A stretch of 64,000 nt of DNA from Plumapathes pennacea (GCA_964036295.1 OZ038465.1:20642331-20706330), one strand, 5' to 3'; shown: positions 1 through 10,425, counted from the first letter of the stretch. Notes: generated by a model from the letters alone, not told the origin. Translations and numbers: made by a program.

Positions 1-482
1 CTATAAGCCTAGTACTGTGTCCCTCAAAATTTAAACAACTTGGGCACTCAAGGCAAATGAAAGCAGAATGATGTAACAGATGGGTAACCTAACTCGATTG
101 TTGCCGCTCACTGAAGTCAATCGAGTGAAGGCAGCGTATGTATCGGCAACCGAATTATAAATTATGTTCCTAGCTCTGACCGTTCAGAACACTCAATACA
201 CTGGCGATTAAGTGTCCAATACCCAGAATGGTTTGCTTCCAGACTCCGTGAAATGGAAGAGTTTGAACTTTAGAGACAGAGAATTTGTGGAAGGCTGTTT
301 GTGAAGGTTGCAGTTGACGTGGGTGCTTCGAAACAGACCAAATAACTAAACTAAATCCACGCAAAAACAGTCGTATCGACTGCGTTGCGTTTTTATCCCA
401 GGGCTTTAGAATCGTCATCTGGACAACGATCCAACTCCAGCCGAGAACAGTGTGACAAGAAGACAAAAGACAATTGCTTACT

Positions 483-555
483 TCAGAATGGTGAATTCAT
501 CCCTAACTTGGTACCAAACTGGAGCTTGGCTCTTTTCTGATATCGAGTCCAAAGC
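483..555 (-). pseudogene. TMEM94-like last exon, broken copy (block A)
   Basis: On the minus strand this reads RYQKRAKLQFGTKLGMNSPF then stop, the C-terminus expected of TMEM94. The acceptor is damaged: the copy at 16,728 has TAG followed by G, while here the same position reads TAA followed by G. No penultimate exon follows upstream on the minus strand, because homology to TMEM94 ends near 750 and joins receptor intron 18 sequence. It is therefore a 3' fragment, with the TMEM94 3' UTR homology lying at 1-482. The fragment is probably not expressed as TMEM94. Confidence 0.75.
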
Positions 556-865
556 TTACAAAATCAAAAGAATAGATAAGTACAATATGCTAATTGCATT
601 TTTATCCACATAAGTATTACAATTTTCTCGAATGTGATTGGTGCATCAATTGTAATCGGAAGAAAGCGCAGTCATATTTTGTTGATTCTATTTTATTGAC
701 GTCAGTTGGAACCACAGCAAAAACAAAACAAATAACAGAAAACAAGACAATTGTTGGTCTTTCATAACAAAACAATTGTTGGTCTTTCATAAAACAGCCG
801 CAAGTATAATATTTCGCGCACATTTTATAAATTAATTGCTTTGCTAATTTTCATAAATTCTACAT

Positions 866-1381
866 GAGCCTATTAAGCAACCCGTTCAGAAAATTAAACC
901 ATCACTCCTTTGATAACATGAGTCCCCAAGCAAATATGTAAGTCTATGTGCATATCTGTCACTCAACTAACTTTTTTTTAACCGAACGCGAGGTCTGTAC
1001 GGAGAAATATCAGACCAAGGTCTTGGCGGTACGGCCCCCAGCCGCTTCGGCCTTTAGTTGATTCCACATATATTCTATACCGACGCAGTTCTCACGAGTA
1101 CTAGCATTCCATTGAATTGAATCTGCGCCATAAAGTCGATTACTCCTACAGCTACTGCCTGTCGTAGTTCAGTTTTGCAACAAAGGTATCTCCAATGACT
1201 AACAAAATTATAATTATAAAGTTATTAGTTTAATTAAATCCATTTAAAGTCTTTCACTACTCAGTCCCCCCGTTGGTCGATTCTTTTCCTTTTTGATTCT
1301 GCTCTATTTTAACAGTTCACTGTTCACTGTTCACGTGTATTCCAGAGCGATGACGTGTATAAAGAAGTCTAACATCACCGT
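866..1381 (+). pseudogene. Receptor exons 19 and 20, degenerate copies (block A)
   Basis: Positions 866-937 correspond to exon 19 (46,705-46,776) of the LRR receptor, and 1,346-1,381 to exon 20 (47,167-47,226). The exon 19 acceptor has changed from CAG to CAT, so normal splicing is lost. Exon 20 keeps its acceptor and donor but has an in-frame 24-nt deletion relative to the intact gene. The intron between them (938-1,345) is also homologous to the intact gene. No exon 18 precedes them and no exon 21 follows. Block B carries the same changes, so the damage predates the A/B duplication. Confidence 0.85.
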
Positions 1382-1393
1382 GTAAGTAAATTT

Positions 1394-1738
1394 ATTACAC
1401 GACTTCACATTTTCGAGTGCAAATACGGGCCAAAACGAGTGCAAATATGGGAGCGTATTGCACTCGTCAGGAACCAGATCAACTGGTTTATTACCTTACG
1501 TGATCATTTTTCGCAAGCAAAGTTTACGAACGCGTCATTTTTTGTTCCATTTTGCGCACGGCGAAAACGTTTACCCTGCTTCGTTCGTCGTATAATAAAC
1601 AATTTATTACACGAAAAGTTGTGCAATATGGCTGTATTTTTACTCGTCAGTTTTATTTTTTCTCGACTAAAGCAGGCTCGAAAAAATAAAACCGACTCGT
1701 AAAAATACTCCGCCGTATTGCACTCCTTCCCGTGTAAT
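1394..1738. mobile_element. Foldback/MITE-like element, family ATTACACG (copy 1)
   Basis: The element starts ATTACACG and ends CGTGTAAT. A reverse-complement copy lies at 19,137-19,484. It contains internal inverted segments around ACTCGTAAAAATAC and TATTACACG. At the matching site block B has about 45 bp of ordinary sequence and no element, so this is a copy-specific insertion or replacement. It has no coding capacity; the ORFs across it are shadows. Confidence 0.75.
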
Positions 1739-2384
1739 AACCTCTTTTTATTCTTTGCGACCTGCTTTGAATCATTATCAATTTGAAAACCGGTCAAGGG
1801 CAGTGTATTTGCCTCGCCTTAGAATGGGACCTAATGAAGCTCTTGAAGCTCAAGCAACCAGTGCCAGAACGAACAAACGGCACTCCAGCGTCGCTCTTCA
1901 GATGGCACCTAGCTACTGCGCATGCTCTTTGTGTTGTACCGCGAAGGAGCCCATTCACACTCATACATTTTCCGCGGAAGCGATGTGTGTCATACGATTG
2001 ACGATAACATGATAAGATGTAAGTTAGGAAAGTAGATGTGAACTAGTGGGCAACTGAAAAATTGGATCGCCTATCAATGTGACAATATAGTTTTTATTTA
2101 TTTTCTTAGTTTTTGACCAGGATTTTTGTTAATTGTACGTTTCAACATCACCAGCTGTCCCACAGTAAACCTCTGTGGTTTCTTGTGCGCATTTTTAACA
2201 TCAAATTTCTGATGCCCTGGAGAAGAAGCTAGTAAAATCATCAGTTGAAAATAATCATGACACAAAGCGGGTTTTTCCTCCATTCGCCAGTGAAGAGTCG
2301 GACAGAAAAAGAAGAAGAACAAATAGGTACAACGACAAAGACTGAAACGGAGAAAAACAAAAAGAACCCGGAATTATTGTGACG
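1739..2384. repeat. Receptor intron 20 remnant followed by MACPF-flanking direct repeat
   Basis: Positions about 1,740-1,830 match intron 20 of the intact receptor (about 47,455-47,555). The homology then stops, and this marks the left edge of the MACPF-bearing segment. Positions about 1,990-2,330 form a direct repeat with about 8,450-8,810; both contain GCTGTCCCAC and CTTGTGCGCATTTTTAACAT. The MACPF gene is thus bracketed by related repeats. I see no gene here. Confidence 0.6.
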
Positions 2385-2835
2385 TTGTCTGCAGTAATAA
2401 AAACAAACGTGACTTAGATCGTCTTCAAAAGTTACAAAACCGTGCCGCCCGGCCGGGTTACTACAGGTGCTACGTATGGCGTCCGGTCATACAACATATT
2501 CAAGTCCCTCAGATGGGACAATCTTACTGAAAGGCGTTTTAAGTACGAAATAATTCCTGTTTACAAAGCCATGAACAATATAACCCCACAGTACCTCAAA
2601 TAGCAGTTTTCAAGACTGAGCGATAGCAACCACTATGGTCTAAGGGGCCAAGAAACTAAACTTTCGTTGCCTCTTCGAAAAACAAAGTTCACCAGAAAAA
2701 CCTTTAGGTTTAGAGCTACCTCAAGATAGAAAATCTTAGCCGATGAGATAAGATCTACCAAGAAGTTACCTCGTTTTAAGCAAGTTTTACACAACCACTG
2801 TCTCCCCACTCTATAAACTGAGTTAGTCACGACGT
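2385..2835 (+). mobile_element. LINE reverse-transcriptase C-terminal fragment (block A)
   Basis: In broken frames this encodes the tail typical of non-LTR retrotransposon ORF2 proteins: LDRLQKLQNRAAR, then after a frameshift ATYGVRSYNIFKSLRWDNLT, then VMNNITPQYLK. Copy A has an in-frame TAG at 2,601-2,603 where copy B (55,629-56,076) has CAG-like coding sequence. Only the 3' end of an element is present, so it is dead. The family (CR1/L2-like) is inferred from the motif style. Confidence 0.75.
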
Positions 2836-3234
2836 TTAGTAATTATTTCAACATTATTATATCTTTGTATAATAGATATAAGTACACGGCTTTTATAAAA
2901 AAGCAATTGTAAAATTGATGAAATTCTTGTTTATAAATAAAGGTATGTCTGTTTCTCTTTCCACTTCCCTTTCCTTAATCCCCCCATCACTTAGGTGTGT
3001 TATCAACCTGTCTTTGTCTCTGTCTCTCATCTTATCAATTTCCCTGTCTCTTGAGCGAAGGATGAACCACCCATTTCAGGAAACCACAATTTCAGATAGC
3101 ATAATCATTTTAAGACACCATCAACTGTTTTCAGCAATAACAATATCACCTTTTATTGTATAACTCGCTGTCATTGCATGACGTTACAAGTACAGTAGTA
3201 AGAAAATAACTCATTTCGCTATGTCTTGATGCGA
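2836..3234. other. MACPF 3' flank
   Basis: This is an AT-rich and pyrimidine-rich stretch with a CT/TCTC-rich run at about 2,945-3,050. It holds a run of six C at 2,980-2,985, which has expanded to 29 C in block B. The only functional candidate is the polyadenylation signal listed separately. No gene is seen. Confidence 0.6.
3152..3157 (-). terminator. Candidate polyadenylation signal of MACPF copy A
   Basis: AATAAA on the minus strand, 78 nt past the MACPF stop codon. It is conserved in copy B at 56,426-56,431. Confidence 0.5.
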
Positions 3235-4746
3235 TTAGTTGAAGTCAAATTCTTCTGTACTTCCATCATCTTTGATTCCTTCTTCTCCTTCGTTAACTTG
3301 CTCCCCAAAACGGCCAAGCATCTTCCTGGATACCTTCATCTTCTTGGACCCCTTCTTGTTTTTCTTTGATTTATCCCCACAAGCCATGGCGTCCAAGTAC
3401 AAGGCCTTCTTGCTGTCCAGCGACCATATGATCTTTCCTTCCGTACGTTCGTGCCTGCATGAGCACTTGGAACCCCACACCTTCCAGTCGCATCCATTCC
3501 AGTGCATATCAGTGCCATAATAAGGAGCAGCTGTTGTTCTTCTTTTACCAGTGTCCGAAGTCTTTGAGTCGTAGCGAATGCACGAGTCACCATAACAACC
3601 GCAATACACGCCTACACGATAATGGCAGTCGTTGTCGCTGTGACAACCTTCGGGTGCAAGCGAGCACTGGTATTCGGGCCTGTCGGGTTTGCTATTTGGT
3701 GACAACTCAAACCTTTGCAGTACTTGCTTATGCTTTGCTACATACGGACAGCCGAAGTTCAGGTAGCCTTTGTAGTAATACTCCAGGTTGATAGCTTTGG
3801 CGAGGTCTTTAGATGACGAAAACTTTTCCTGTAGGACCTCCCATATTGGTTTGAGTTTGAATTGGATCGCTGCCGGGCTGGAGTACCCTTCGTTCATAAA
3901 CTTTTCAATCAGTTTGTCAGATCGTTTATTCACAAGTGCACCGCGAGTTTCCGCGTTGCCCCCTCTGACGGTCAATGAACTGACCATTTCCAAGCTTGTG
4001 ACCCTGGAGATATCTTTATCGGTAATGCCGGCACAGAGCGACACATTCAGTTTCTTTACGCCGACATCTCCAGCCAGAGAAATGCAGCTTTTGACGGTGA
4101 AATCTCGTTCGGTGTAAGTCTTCTCGGATTTGGAAAAAGAGTACTGGTCGATACTGGAACCATAGATGACTTCTGTCACGAGGTGCGAGCCGTACTCTTT
4201 CAGAAAGATGTTATACTTTCTCCAAGATTCATACTGCCATGGCGAGGGGATGGTGACTTCCAAGTCTTGAAAGGTCTTGATAAGGCTCGGATTGAGCTTG
4301 CCTTCGTGAAGGCAGTCTGTTTCAACCAACTGCTTGTATGCCTTTGAAGCCATCTTTAAGGAATCGCCGCTGACTTTGCGCTCAGAAGAACTGATAGACT
4401 TGGTGGTTGCATCGAGCGTAGCTGCCATGGAAAAATCGGCTTCATATGATCCACGCAGATTAGTGGTAGACGCGATGCTGGAATAAAATGAGGCTGTGTC
4501 TCTGTAATAGTCGTCATGTCTGTACGATACCTGGAGATCTTCTTTCCTTATGCAATCTTTAGGGAGAGAATCAAAGATGTGACCTCCGTTTGGGATGGAA
4601 CCCAATAGGTTTGTGTCTGGGACGTAGATGGACTCTCCAAGTGAAAGCGGTACATCATCTTTGGCAACGCAAGCTCCAAGGGTGACGAACAAAATGAAAG
4701 CGGCTAGCATCTTGTCGCGTGTTGCTTGTAGATAGTGTCTAACCAT
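3235..4746 (-). CDS. MACPF-domain secreted protein, copy A (503 aa, single exon)
   Basis: MACPF proteins are perforin/complement-like proteins that can assemble pores in membranes; some cnidarian members are venom or defence proteins. Seen here: an N-terminal hydrophobic leader (about residues 13-28, ending GACVA) suggests secretion, and Met13 is an alternative start just before it. A MACPF core covers about residues 60-330, with the family signature as YGSH at 185-188 followed by a downstream Gly (196). A cysteine-rich tail follows at about 361-455. The C-terminus is Lys-rich (458-475), then acidic. The gene has no intron and a polyadenylation signal 78 nt past the stop. The reading frame is intact. 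It lies opposite in strand to the receptor fragments that flank it. Substrate, target membrane and toxicity cannot be read from sequence. The family call is firm, the role is not. Confidence 0.9.
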   Translation of the reverse strand: MVRHYLQATRDKMLAAFILFVTLGACVAKDDVPLSLGESIYVPDTNLLGSIPNGGHIFDSLPKDCIRKEDLQVSYRHDDYYRDTASFYSSIASTTNLRGSYEADFSMAATLDATTKSISSSERKVSGDSLKMASKAYKQLVETDCLHEGKLNPSLIKTFQDLEVTIPSPWQYESWRKYNIFLKEYGSHLVTEVIYGSSIDQYSFSKSEKTYTERDFTVKSCISLAGDVGVKKLNVSLCAGITDKDISRVTSLEMVSSLTVRGGNAETRGALVNKRSDKLIEKFMNEGYSSPAAIQFKLKPIWEVLQEKFSSSKDLAKAINLEYYYKGYLNFGCPYVAKHKQVLQRFELSPNSKPDRPEYQCSLAPEGCHSDNDCHYRVGVYCGCYGDSCIRYDSKTSDTGKRRTTAAPYYGTDMHWNGCDWKVWGSKCSCRHERTEGKIIWSLDSKKALYLDAMACGDKSKKNKKGSKKMKVSRKMLGRFGEQVNEGEEGIKDDGSTEEFDFN

Positions 4747-5508
4747 GGAATGGATGTGAATGTTGTGTAGCGCTTCCTTAAAAACAGTAATGTATAGGTA
4801 ATGTAGGTGAAAGGTGAACAGGTATTCTTACATGATTGAACATGAGATCACACATGGCTGAGTAAGCAAAGGAAAAACGGATAAAGGCGAACCTGTAGAC
4901 CTGACAGCATACATGGACGAATAAACAAAATGATTGAAAGAGGGGACCAATTCGATTAACATTTACACGTGTACTTTAAAAGTTCGATCATTACTCTAAC
5001 GCGACTAAAATGACTTTAATCTGTTGGAATTGTGTAAAGCTCTACGGATACAAGTCTCAAATGCATAACTGCAACAGCATTTGGCCATGGTATTGAATTA
5101 GAGTGTGTTTAACTTGTGGAAAAAGTGGCCCAACTTGTAAAATACACTTGTAAATGTTTTATTGAATTGACCCCAGATATGGCAAACTAAGCACTCGTAG
5201 AAAGTGGCAGAAACGAAGGATTGACGATAACATGTGCGTTAGGAGATTAGATGAGAAGTATGGGAAAATCGCCTATAAACGTGACCATTGTTTTTTTTAT
5301 TTTCTTAGTTTTTGACCAGGATTTTTGTGCGTGTGGTTGTTGTGTAGCGCTTCCTTAAAGACAGTAATGTATAAGTAATGTAGGTGAAAGGTGAACAGGT
5401 ATTCTTACATGATTGAACATGAGATTACACATGGCTGAATAAGCAGAGGAAATGTGGATAAAGGCAAACCTGTAAACCTGACAACAGACATGGACGAATA
5501 AACTTAAT

Positions 5509-5689
5509 AAATTTCCACTGGTTTGCCGTGGTGTGGACTCTTATTTACCACGATTTACGGCATCACATGGTCAAAATGTTGTGGACTCACGAGGCGCTTC
5601 GCCGAGTGAGTCCACAACAAATTTTGACCTTGTGATGGCGTAAATCGTGGTAAATAAGAGTCCACACAACGGCAAACCAGTGGAAATTT
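5509..5689. repeat. Foldback (long hairpin) insertion in flank unit 2
   Basis: AAATTTCCACTGGTTTGCCG on the left is mirrored by CGGCAAACCAGTGGAAATTT on the right. The arms include TTATTTACCACGATTTACG and its near complement, and AGTGAGTCCACAAC near the centre. A second smaller hairpin (TTTTTTACCACACTATT and its complement) follows to about 5,860. In block B only the first arm survives (58,787-58,812), joined directly to unit 3. Confidence 0.8.
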
Positions 5690-6652
5690 GTTTTTTACCA
5701 CACTATTTAGAATATACAAGAAAATTTCGCTGTATTTCGTTGCAAAACGTACCACGCTGGCGTCAGCTGGCGTCACATCGTTGTCTGCACTCTTATTTAC
5801 CACGGTTAATCGACCAATCAGAGAGCGAGAAAATAGTGTGTTGTGGTAAAAAACATCGTTTGAAAGGAGGGACCAATTCAATTAACATTTACACGTGTAC
5901 TTTAGAAGTTCGATCATTACTCTAACGCGACTAAAATGACTTTAATCTGTTAGAATTCTGTAAAGCTCTAGATACAAGTCTCAAATGCATGACTGCAACA
6001 GCATTTTGCCATGGTATTGAAATAAAATGTGTTTTAACGTGTGTGGAAATTGGCCTAACTTGTAAAATACACTTGTAAATGTTTTACTGAATTGACTCCA
6101 GATATGGCAAACCAAGCACTCGTAGAAAGTGGCAGAAATGAAGGATTGACAATAACATGTAAATTAGAAGATTAGATGAGAAGTATGGGGAAATTAGGCA
6201 ACTAAAAAATTGGGTCGCCTATCAACGTGACCATTGTTTTTTTATTTTCTTAGTTTTTGACCAGGATTTTTGTGCGTGTGGTTGTTGTATAGCGCTTCCT
6301 GAAATAACAGTAATGTATAAGTAATGTAGGTGAAAGGTGAACAGGTATTCTTACATGACTGAACATGAGATCACACATGGCTGAATAAGCAGAGGAAAAG
6401 CGGATAAAGGTAAACCTGCTGTAAACCTGACAACAGACATGGACGAATAAACAAAATAATCGAAAGGAGGGACCAATTCAATTAACATTTACAAATTTAT
6501 TTTAAAAGTTCGACCATTACTCCAACGCCACTAAAATGACTTTAATCTGTTGGAATTCTGTAAAACTTTACGGATACAAGTCTCAAATGCATAACTGCAA
6601 CAGCCTTTGGCCATGGTATTGAATTGAAGTGTGTTTTAACTTGTTAAACAAG

Positions 6653-7765
6653 ACTAGCCTTGCCAGTGAGCTCGCGGCGCGAGTTGGGTCGAGACCAGAA
6701 TATAAAATGGAAAGTAGGGGACAAGAGCGGAACTCCCAAGAGAGACTTCCAATTTCTCACCATAAAAATATCACACAGTATAGAGAACTTGGCTTTTGAC
6801 ACCTTGCTCTTTTGACACCTTGATTAAACTAAAAATTATTATTATAACACTCATGAGCGACCCTGCATCTTGAGAATGCGTGACATATCTTTTTATGCAC
6901 AATCGATTATGACAGTTTGACCTTGACTCTTATTTCTAATCAGGGGCCACGATTAATCCAGCCTTCGCTTCACTACTTATGTGTTTTCTTTTATTAACTC
7001 AATACGTTTCTTCTATCAGGCTTTCGAGTATTCGTGCTCTGTAACAAATATAAAATTGAAAGCGAGGAATGTTACACGAGAGATGTTTACAATATTATTG
7101 CGCTTTTGTTCACAGTGTGTTCAGTCCATTTGTGACTGCAAACTCAATCCTCAGAATTATTTCGGTGTATTTTTCATTTCTGGTATTCAATGACCATTGC
7201 GAAACAAAGGCTATATGATCGAATGAAAGAAACACTTCAACAGGCAATGTACGATACGCAGAAGAATTTTATGAGGCAACAGATGTCATGCACAGAGTAA
7301 AGCATAAAGCGTCATTGTTTTACGGCTAAAGCTCACCGTAGCTTTGGTTTCTGTTTCGCCCTGTTATCTTCCCAAAAGTATTTCGTGTCGCCACAGAAAG
7401 TTTCGTCGGGACTAAATATTTATCGGCGATAGCGGTATCCATCAAATATTTGTTTACGGCTATTCTCAAAGCTTCCGCGGTGAACGCGAGCCAAAATCGT
7501 TCCCGAAAATCCAGTTTATCAGTGCATATTCCACAGAGCCAAATGGTGTTGAGTTTGGGTGGGATGCAGTTTACTTTTACACACAAGTAACGAGCAATTC
7601 ACTGGCCACATCTCGAGTTGTTTAGTGAAGTCAATTACGTCATCGCCCAGCACGTGATAATATGAACCAATCACCGTGTACTGATTCTCGACCCACAAAA
7701 AGGAAAAATATAAAAATAAAAATTTGCGTTTTTAAGCTCGCTTGGGCCCCAGGCCCCCGCCAGCA
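6653..7765. mobile_element. 1.1-kb non-autonomous element, copy in flank unit 3 (block A)
   Basis: It begins ACTAGCCTTGCCAGTGAGCT and ends close to CCCGCCAGCAAAAAA, interrupting the flank repeat. Related copies lie at 38,490-39,330 (reverse, shortened), 52,226-53,330 and 59,170-60,288. Both ends carry similar inverted GCTCGCGG...TCGAG sequence, which suggests short imperfect terminal inverted repeats. An 86-residue minus-strand ORF (7,326-7,586) is partly preserved between copies, but I recognise no domain in it. Confidence 0.65.
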
Positions 7766-8565
7766 AAAAATGGCCCAACCTGTAAAATACACTTGCAAAT
7801 GTTTTATTGAATTGACCCCAGATATGGCAAACCAAGCACTCGTAGAAAGTGGCAGAAACGAAGAATTGACAATAACATGTAAGTTAGGAGATTAATTGGG
7901 AACTTAAAAATTGGATCGCCTATCAACGTGACCATTGTCTTTTCATTTTCTTAGTTTTTGACTAGGAGTTTTGTGCGTGTGGTTGTTGTGTAGCGCTTCC
8001 TGAAATAACAGTAATGTATAAGTAATGTAGGTGAAAGGTGAACAGGTATTCTTACATGAATGAACATGAGATCACACATGGCTGAATAAGCAGAGGAAAA
8101 GCGGATAAAGGCAAACCTGTAAACCTGACAACAGACATGGACGAATAAACAAATTGGTTGAAAGGAGGGACCAATTCAATTAACATTTACACGTGTACTT
8201 TAAAAGTTCGATCATTACTCTAACGCGACTAAAATGACTTTAATCTGTTGGAATTCTGTAAAACTTTACGGATACAAGTCTCGAATGCATAACTGCAACG
8301 GCAGTTGGCCTTGGTATTCAATTAAAATGTGTTTTAAATATGTGGTAAAAGTGGCCTAACTTGTAAAATACACTTGTAAATGTTTTATTTAATTGACTCC
8401 AGATATGGCAAACCAAGCACTCGTAGAAAGTGGCAGAAACGAAGGATACTAAATAAGGGAGAGTAAATAGGAACTACGGGGCAATTGGGCAACTAAAAAA
8501 ATTGGATCGCCTATTACCGATACGATTGTTTTTCTATTTTTTTAGTTTTTGAGCAGAATTTTTGT

Positions 8566-9145
8566 AAATTGTACGTTTTAACATCGTGAGCTGTCCCACG
8601 GTAAACTTCTGCGGTTTCTTGTGCGCATTTTTAACATCATATTTTTAATGCAACAGAGAAGCAAGTACAATCATCAGTTAAAAATAATTATGACAATTGG
8701 CCCACATCGTTACACATATCCACCAGCATGAATTACTGTTCCTGTTACTCTTTACGAAGTCACTAAGTTTTCTCAATTCTCTGAAGAGTCGGACAGACAA
8801 AGAGTAAAACGGAGGGAAACAAGGAGAACCCGGAAGAAGAATTGGCGCCGATTGATTACGTCTTTGAGCTCTAACTGTTCCCTTAGAAGTTGCTGATGAC
8901 GATAGGCACTGCGCACATGTAACAGACGAACTCATTTTCGAGCTTTGACAGTAAAAGGCCAAGCAAACTAAAATAAAATGATACGTTTAAATTACAAAAA
9001 GGATACTTAAATTGAATAAAAGTATGAGCCATGAATTTGGCGAGCCCTGCGACCTGTACATCAAATTTTCCCGACCAATCAAAAGCGATGGCTCCGAAGT
9101 AAATTTGCATGTTCTGCTTGTGTGCTTTCCGCCCTAAGTAAAACG

Positions 9146-9183
<38 letters not shown>

Positions 9184-9270
9184 AAATCTTCGAGCCGGAG
9201 CGTTTTCTGGTACCGACGTCTTTTTCAGCCTAGTGCCTGCTCGAAGATGAGTTGAGTCGCCCCAGCGTTT
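8566..9270. other. Right edge of the MACPF segment, with a poly-A run
   Basis: The first part (to about 8,810) is the direct-repeat partner of about 2,095-2,330. The rest is unique to blocks A and B. A run of 35 A lies at 9,146-9,180 (27 A in block B at 61,664-61,690), followed by about 90 bp before receptor exon 23 homology starts. I see no supported gene. Confidence 0.6.
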
Positions 9271-10189
9271 GCTACGTGAAGTGTCAGCCGTAAAAGATCC
9301 TGCTACCGCAACATCTTTGTTTTCCTCTTTGCCACATACCCCACGACTTGTGTTAAGATCATCCAAATCCTGCCACCTTCCTGTCTCAAGCTTTGCTACT
9401 CAAAGGATGAACAGTTTTGCTAAACATTTCTAAAAAGTGATTTCTCTGTCCAGTGCTTCACGCCAGAACATAAGAAGTACTGGCACGCGGCCGCAGTCAT
9501 GGTCTTGTATCCGGTCGGTTTTCCGATATTGGTCCGGATGCTTCTGTGGAAATACTACTACAAACTACTCAAGGATGAAGAGGAACTCGGAATGAGAGAC
9601 CAACCTATGATGTGTATGGGTGACAGTCGTCACGTGATGCAGCAGTCAAACGTGCACACGTGTAAGCAGCCTAATGTCCCGGATGCAACGTTCTCGCTGA
9701 TTTGTTCTACGAAAACTACGAGCCGCGGTTTCGGTTCTGGGAAGTGACGGAGATGTACCGCAAGTGGTTCTTGATGTGTGGCCTCGTTTTCATTAGTTCC
9801 CACAGCCGTTCCCAGATTGGCATTGGCGTTCTGTTATCAGGGCTCTTCTCCATGCTCCACGCAGGATATCAACCAATAGCAGACAAGTCCGAGAACATGC
9901 TGCAGTCGGTCGCCCTCCTAGTGATCTTCTTTGACTTGAGCCTCGGTGTGATGTTGAAGCCATCAGGAGATGCTGATCCAGTTGGTGTGAATCAACAATA
10001 CGATTCTGCTGTAGTCTCTAGTCTCTATATCAATGTTATTAATTTCAGTTACTGCACACATGAATCATTTTTCCTTTGTTCATCCCAGTGAGAGCCATCA
10101 AGACCATTGCAAAGCTTTGCCGCAAGAAATCCTTCCGTCCTGTTGAATGTGACAGTGTGGCGACAATAGGACAAGTAGATAGTCTATAA
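9271..10189 (+). pseudogene. Receptor exons 23-24, degenerate fused copy (block A)
   Basis: Positions 9,271-10,016 match the membrane-domain part of exon 23 (about 50,195-50,945). Then, after loss of the exon 23 end and most of the intron, 10,018-10,189 match exon 24 and its acceptor. Breaks: a 1-nt loss in the A run after GCCGT (about 9,292), a nonsense TAA at 9,421-9,423 where block B keeps CAA, and a 1-nt loss near 9,699. Exon 24 reads on past the stop position of the intact gene to a TAA at 10,187-10,189. It cannot encode the receptor and is a fossil of the block's origin. Confidence 0.9.
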
Positions 10190-10240
10190 TGTCCGAGGCA
10201 AGTTTACACCTAAACTTAGTCCTTACATAGCCGCATGTTA

Positions 10241-10386
10241 AGGTGAAGTAATACGGGCAACATTTTCTTGCAACTTGTCGCGCAACAAAGTTGCGTAGCA
10301 AGTTGCAGCCTGTTGTTGCACGTATTACTACCTACGCGCGCAACTTGTTCTGCAACAAAATTTGGTGTTGCGAGTTGCGGCAACAT
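10241..10386. repeat. Harbinger left terminal inverted repeat, rich in GTTGC/GCAAC
   Basis: The 146-bp repeat contains many spaced GCAAC or GTTGC pentamers in both orientations (for example TTGCAACTTGTCGCGCAAC), probably binding sites for the element's DNA-binding protein. The last bases before the element, TTA at 10,238-10,240, fit a Harbinger target. Confidence 0.85.
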
Positions 10387-10425
10387 AAGGAAATCCCGTG
10401 CTGTGATTGGTGGATATAGTCAAAG

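Larger units (their letters stand above)
4757..8565. repeat. Tandemly reiterated MACPF 5' flank (four units)
   Basis: A unit of about 575 bp starts near the anchor GTAGCGCTTCC and repeats at about 4,765, 5,340, 6,287 and 7,988. Each unit carries the same landmarks in order: GTGAAAGGTGAACAGGTATT, GGAGGGACCAATTCAATTAA, CACTCGTAGAAAGTGGCAGA and a TTTTCTTAGTTTTTGACCAG end. The first unit abuts the MACPF start codon, so the repeated sequence includes whatever promoter the gene has. Unit 2 is enlarged by foldback sequence (5,509-5,860) and unit 3 by a 1.1-kb element. ORFs across the array are not conserved as proteins. Confidence 0.85.

Noticed and set aside
3239..4117. Plus-strand ORFs opposite the MACPF gene, and their block B counterparts
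   Set aside because: Antisense shadows of the MACPF coding sequence, without domains or independent support.
9499..10091. Short open frames of 82 and 129 residues that look like membrane proteins
   Set aside because: They are pieces of receptor exon 23 separated by a 1-nt deletion, so they belong to a pseudogene and not to small membrane-protein genes.
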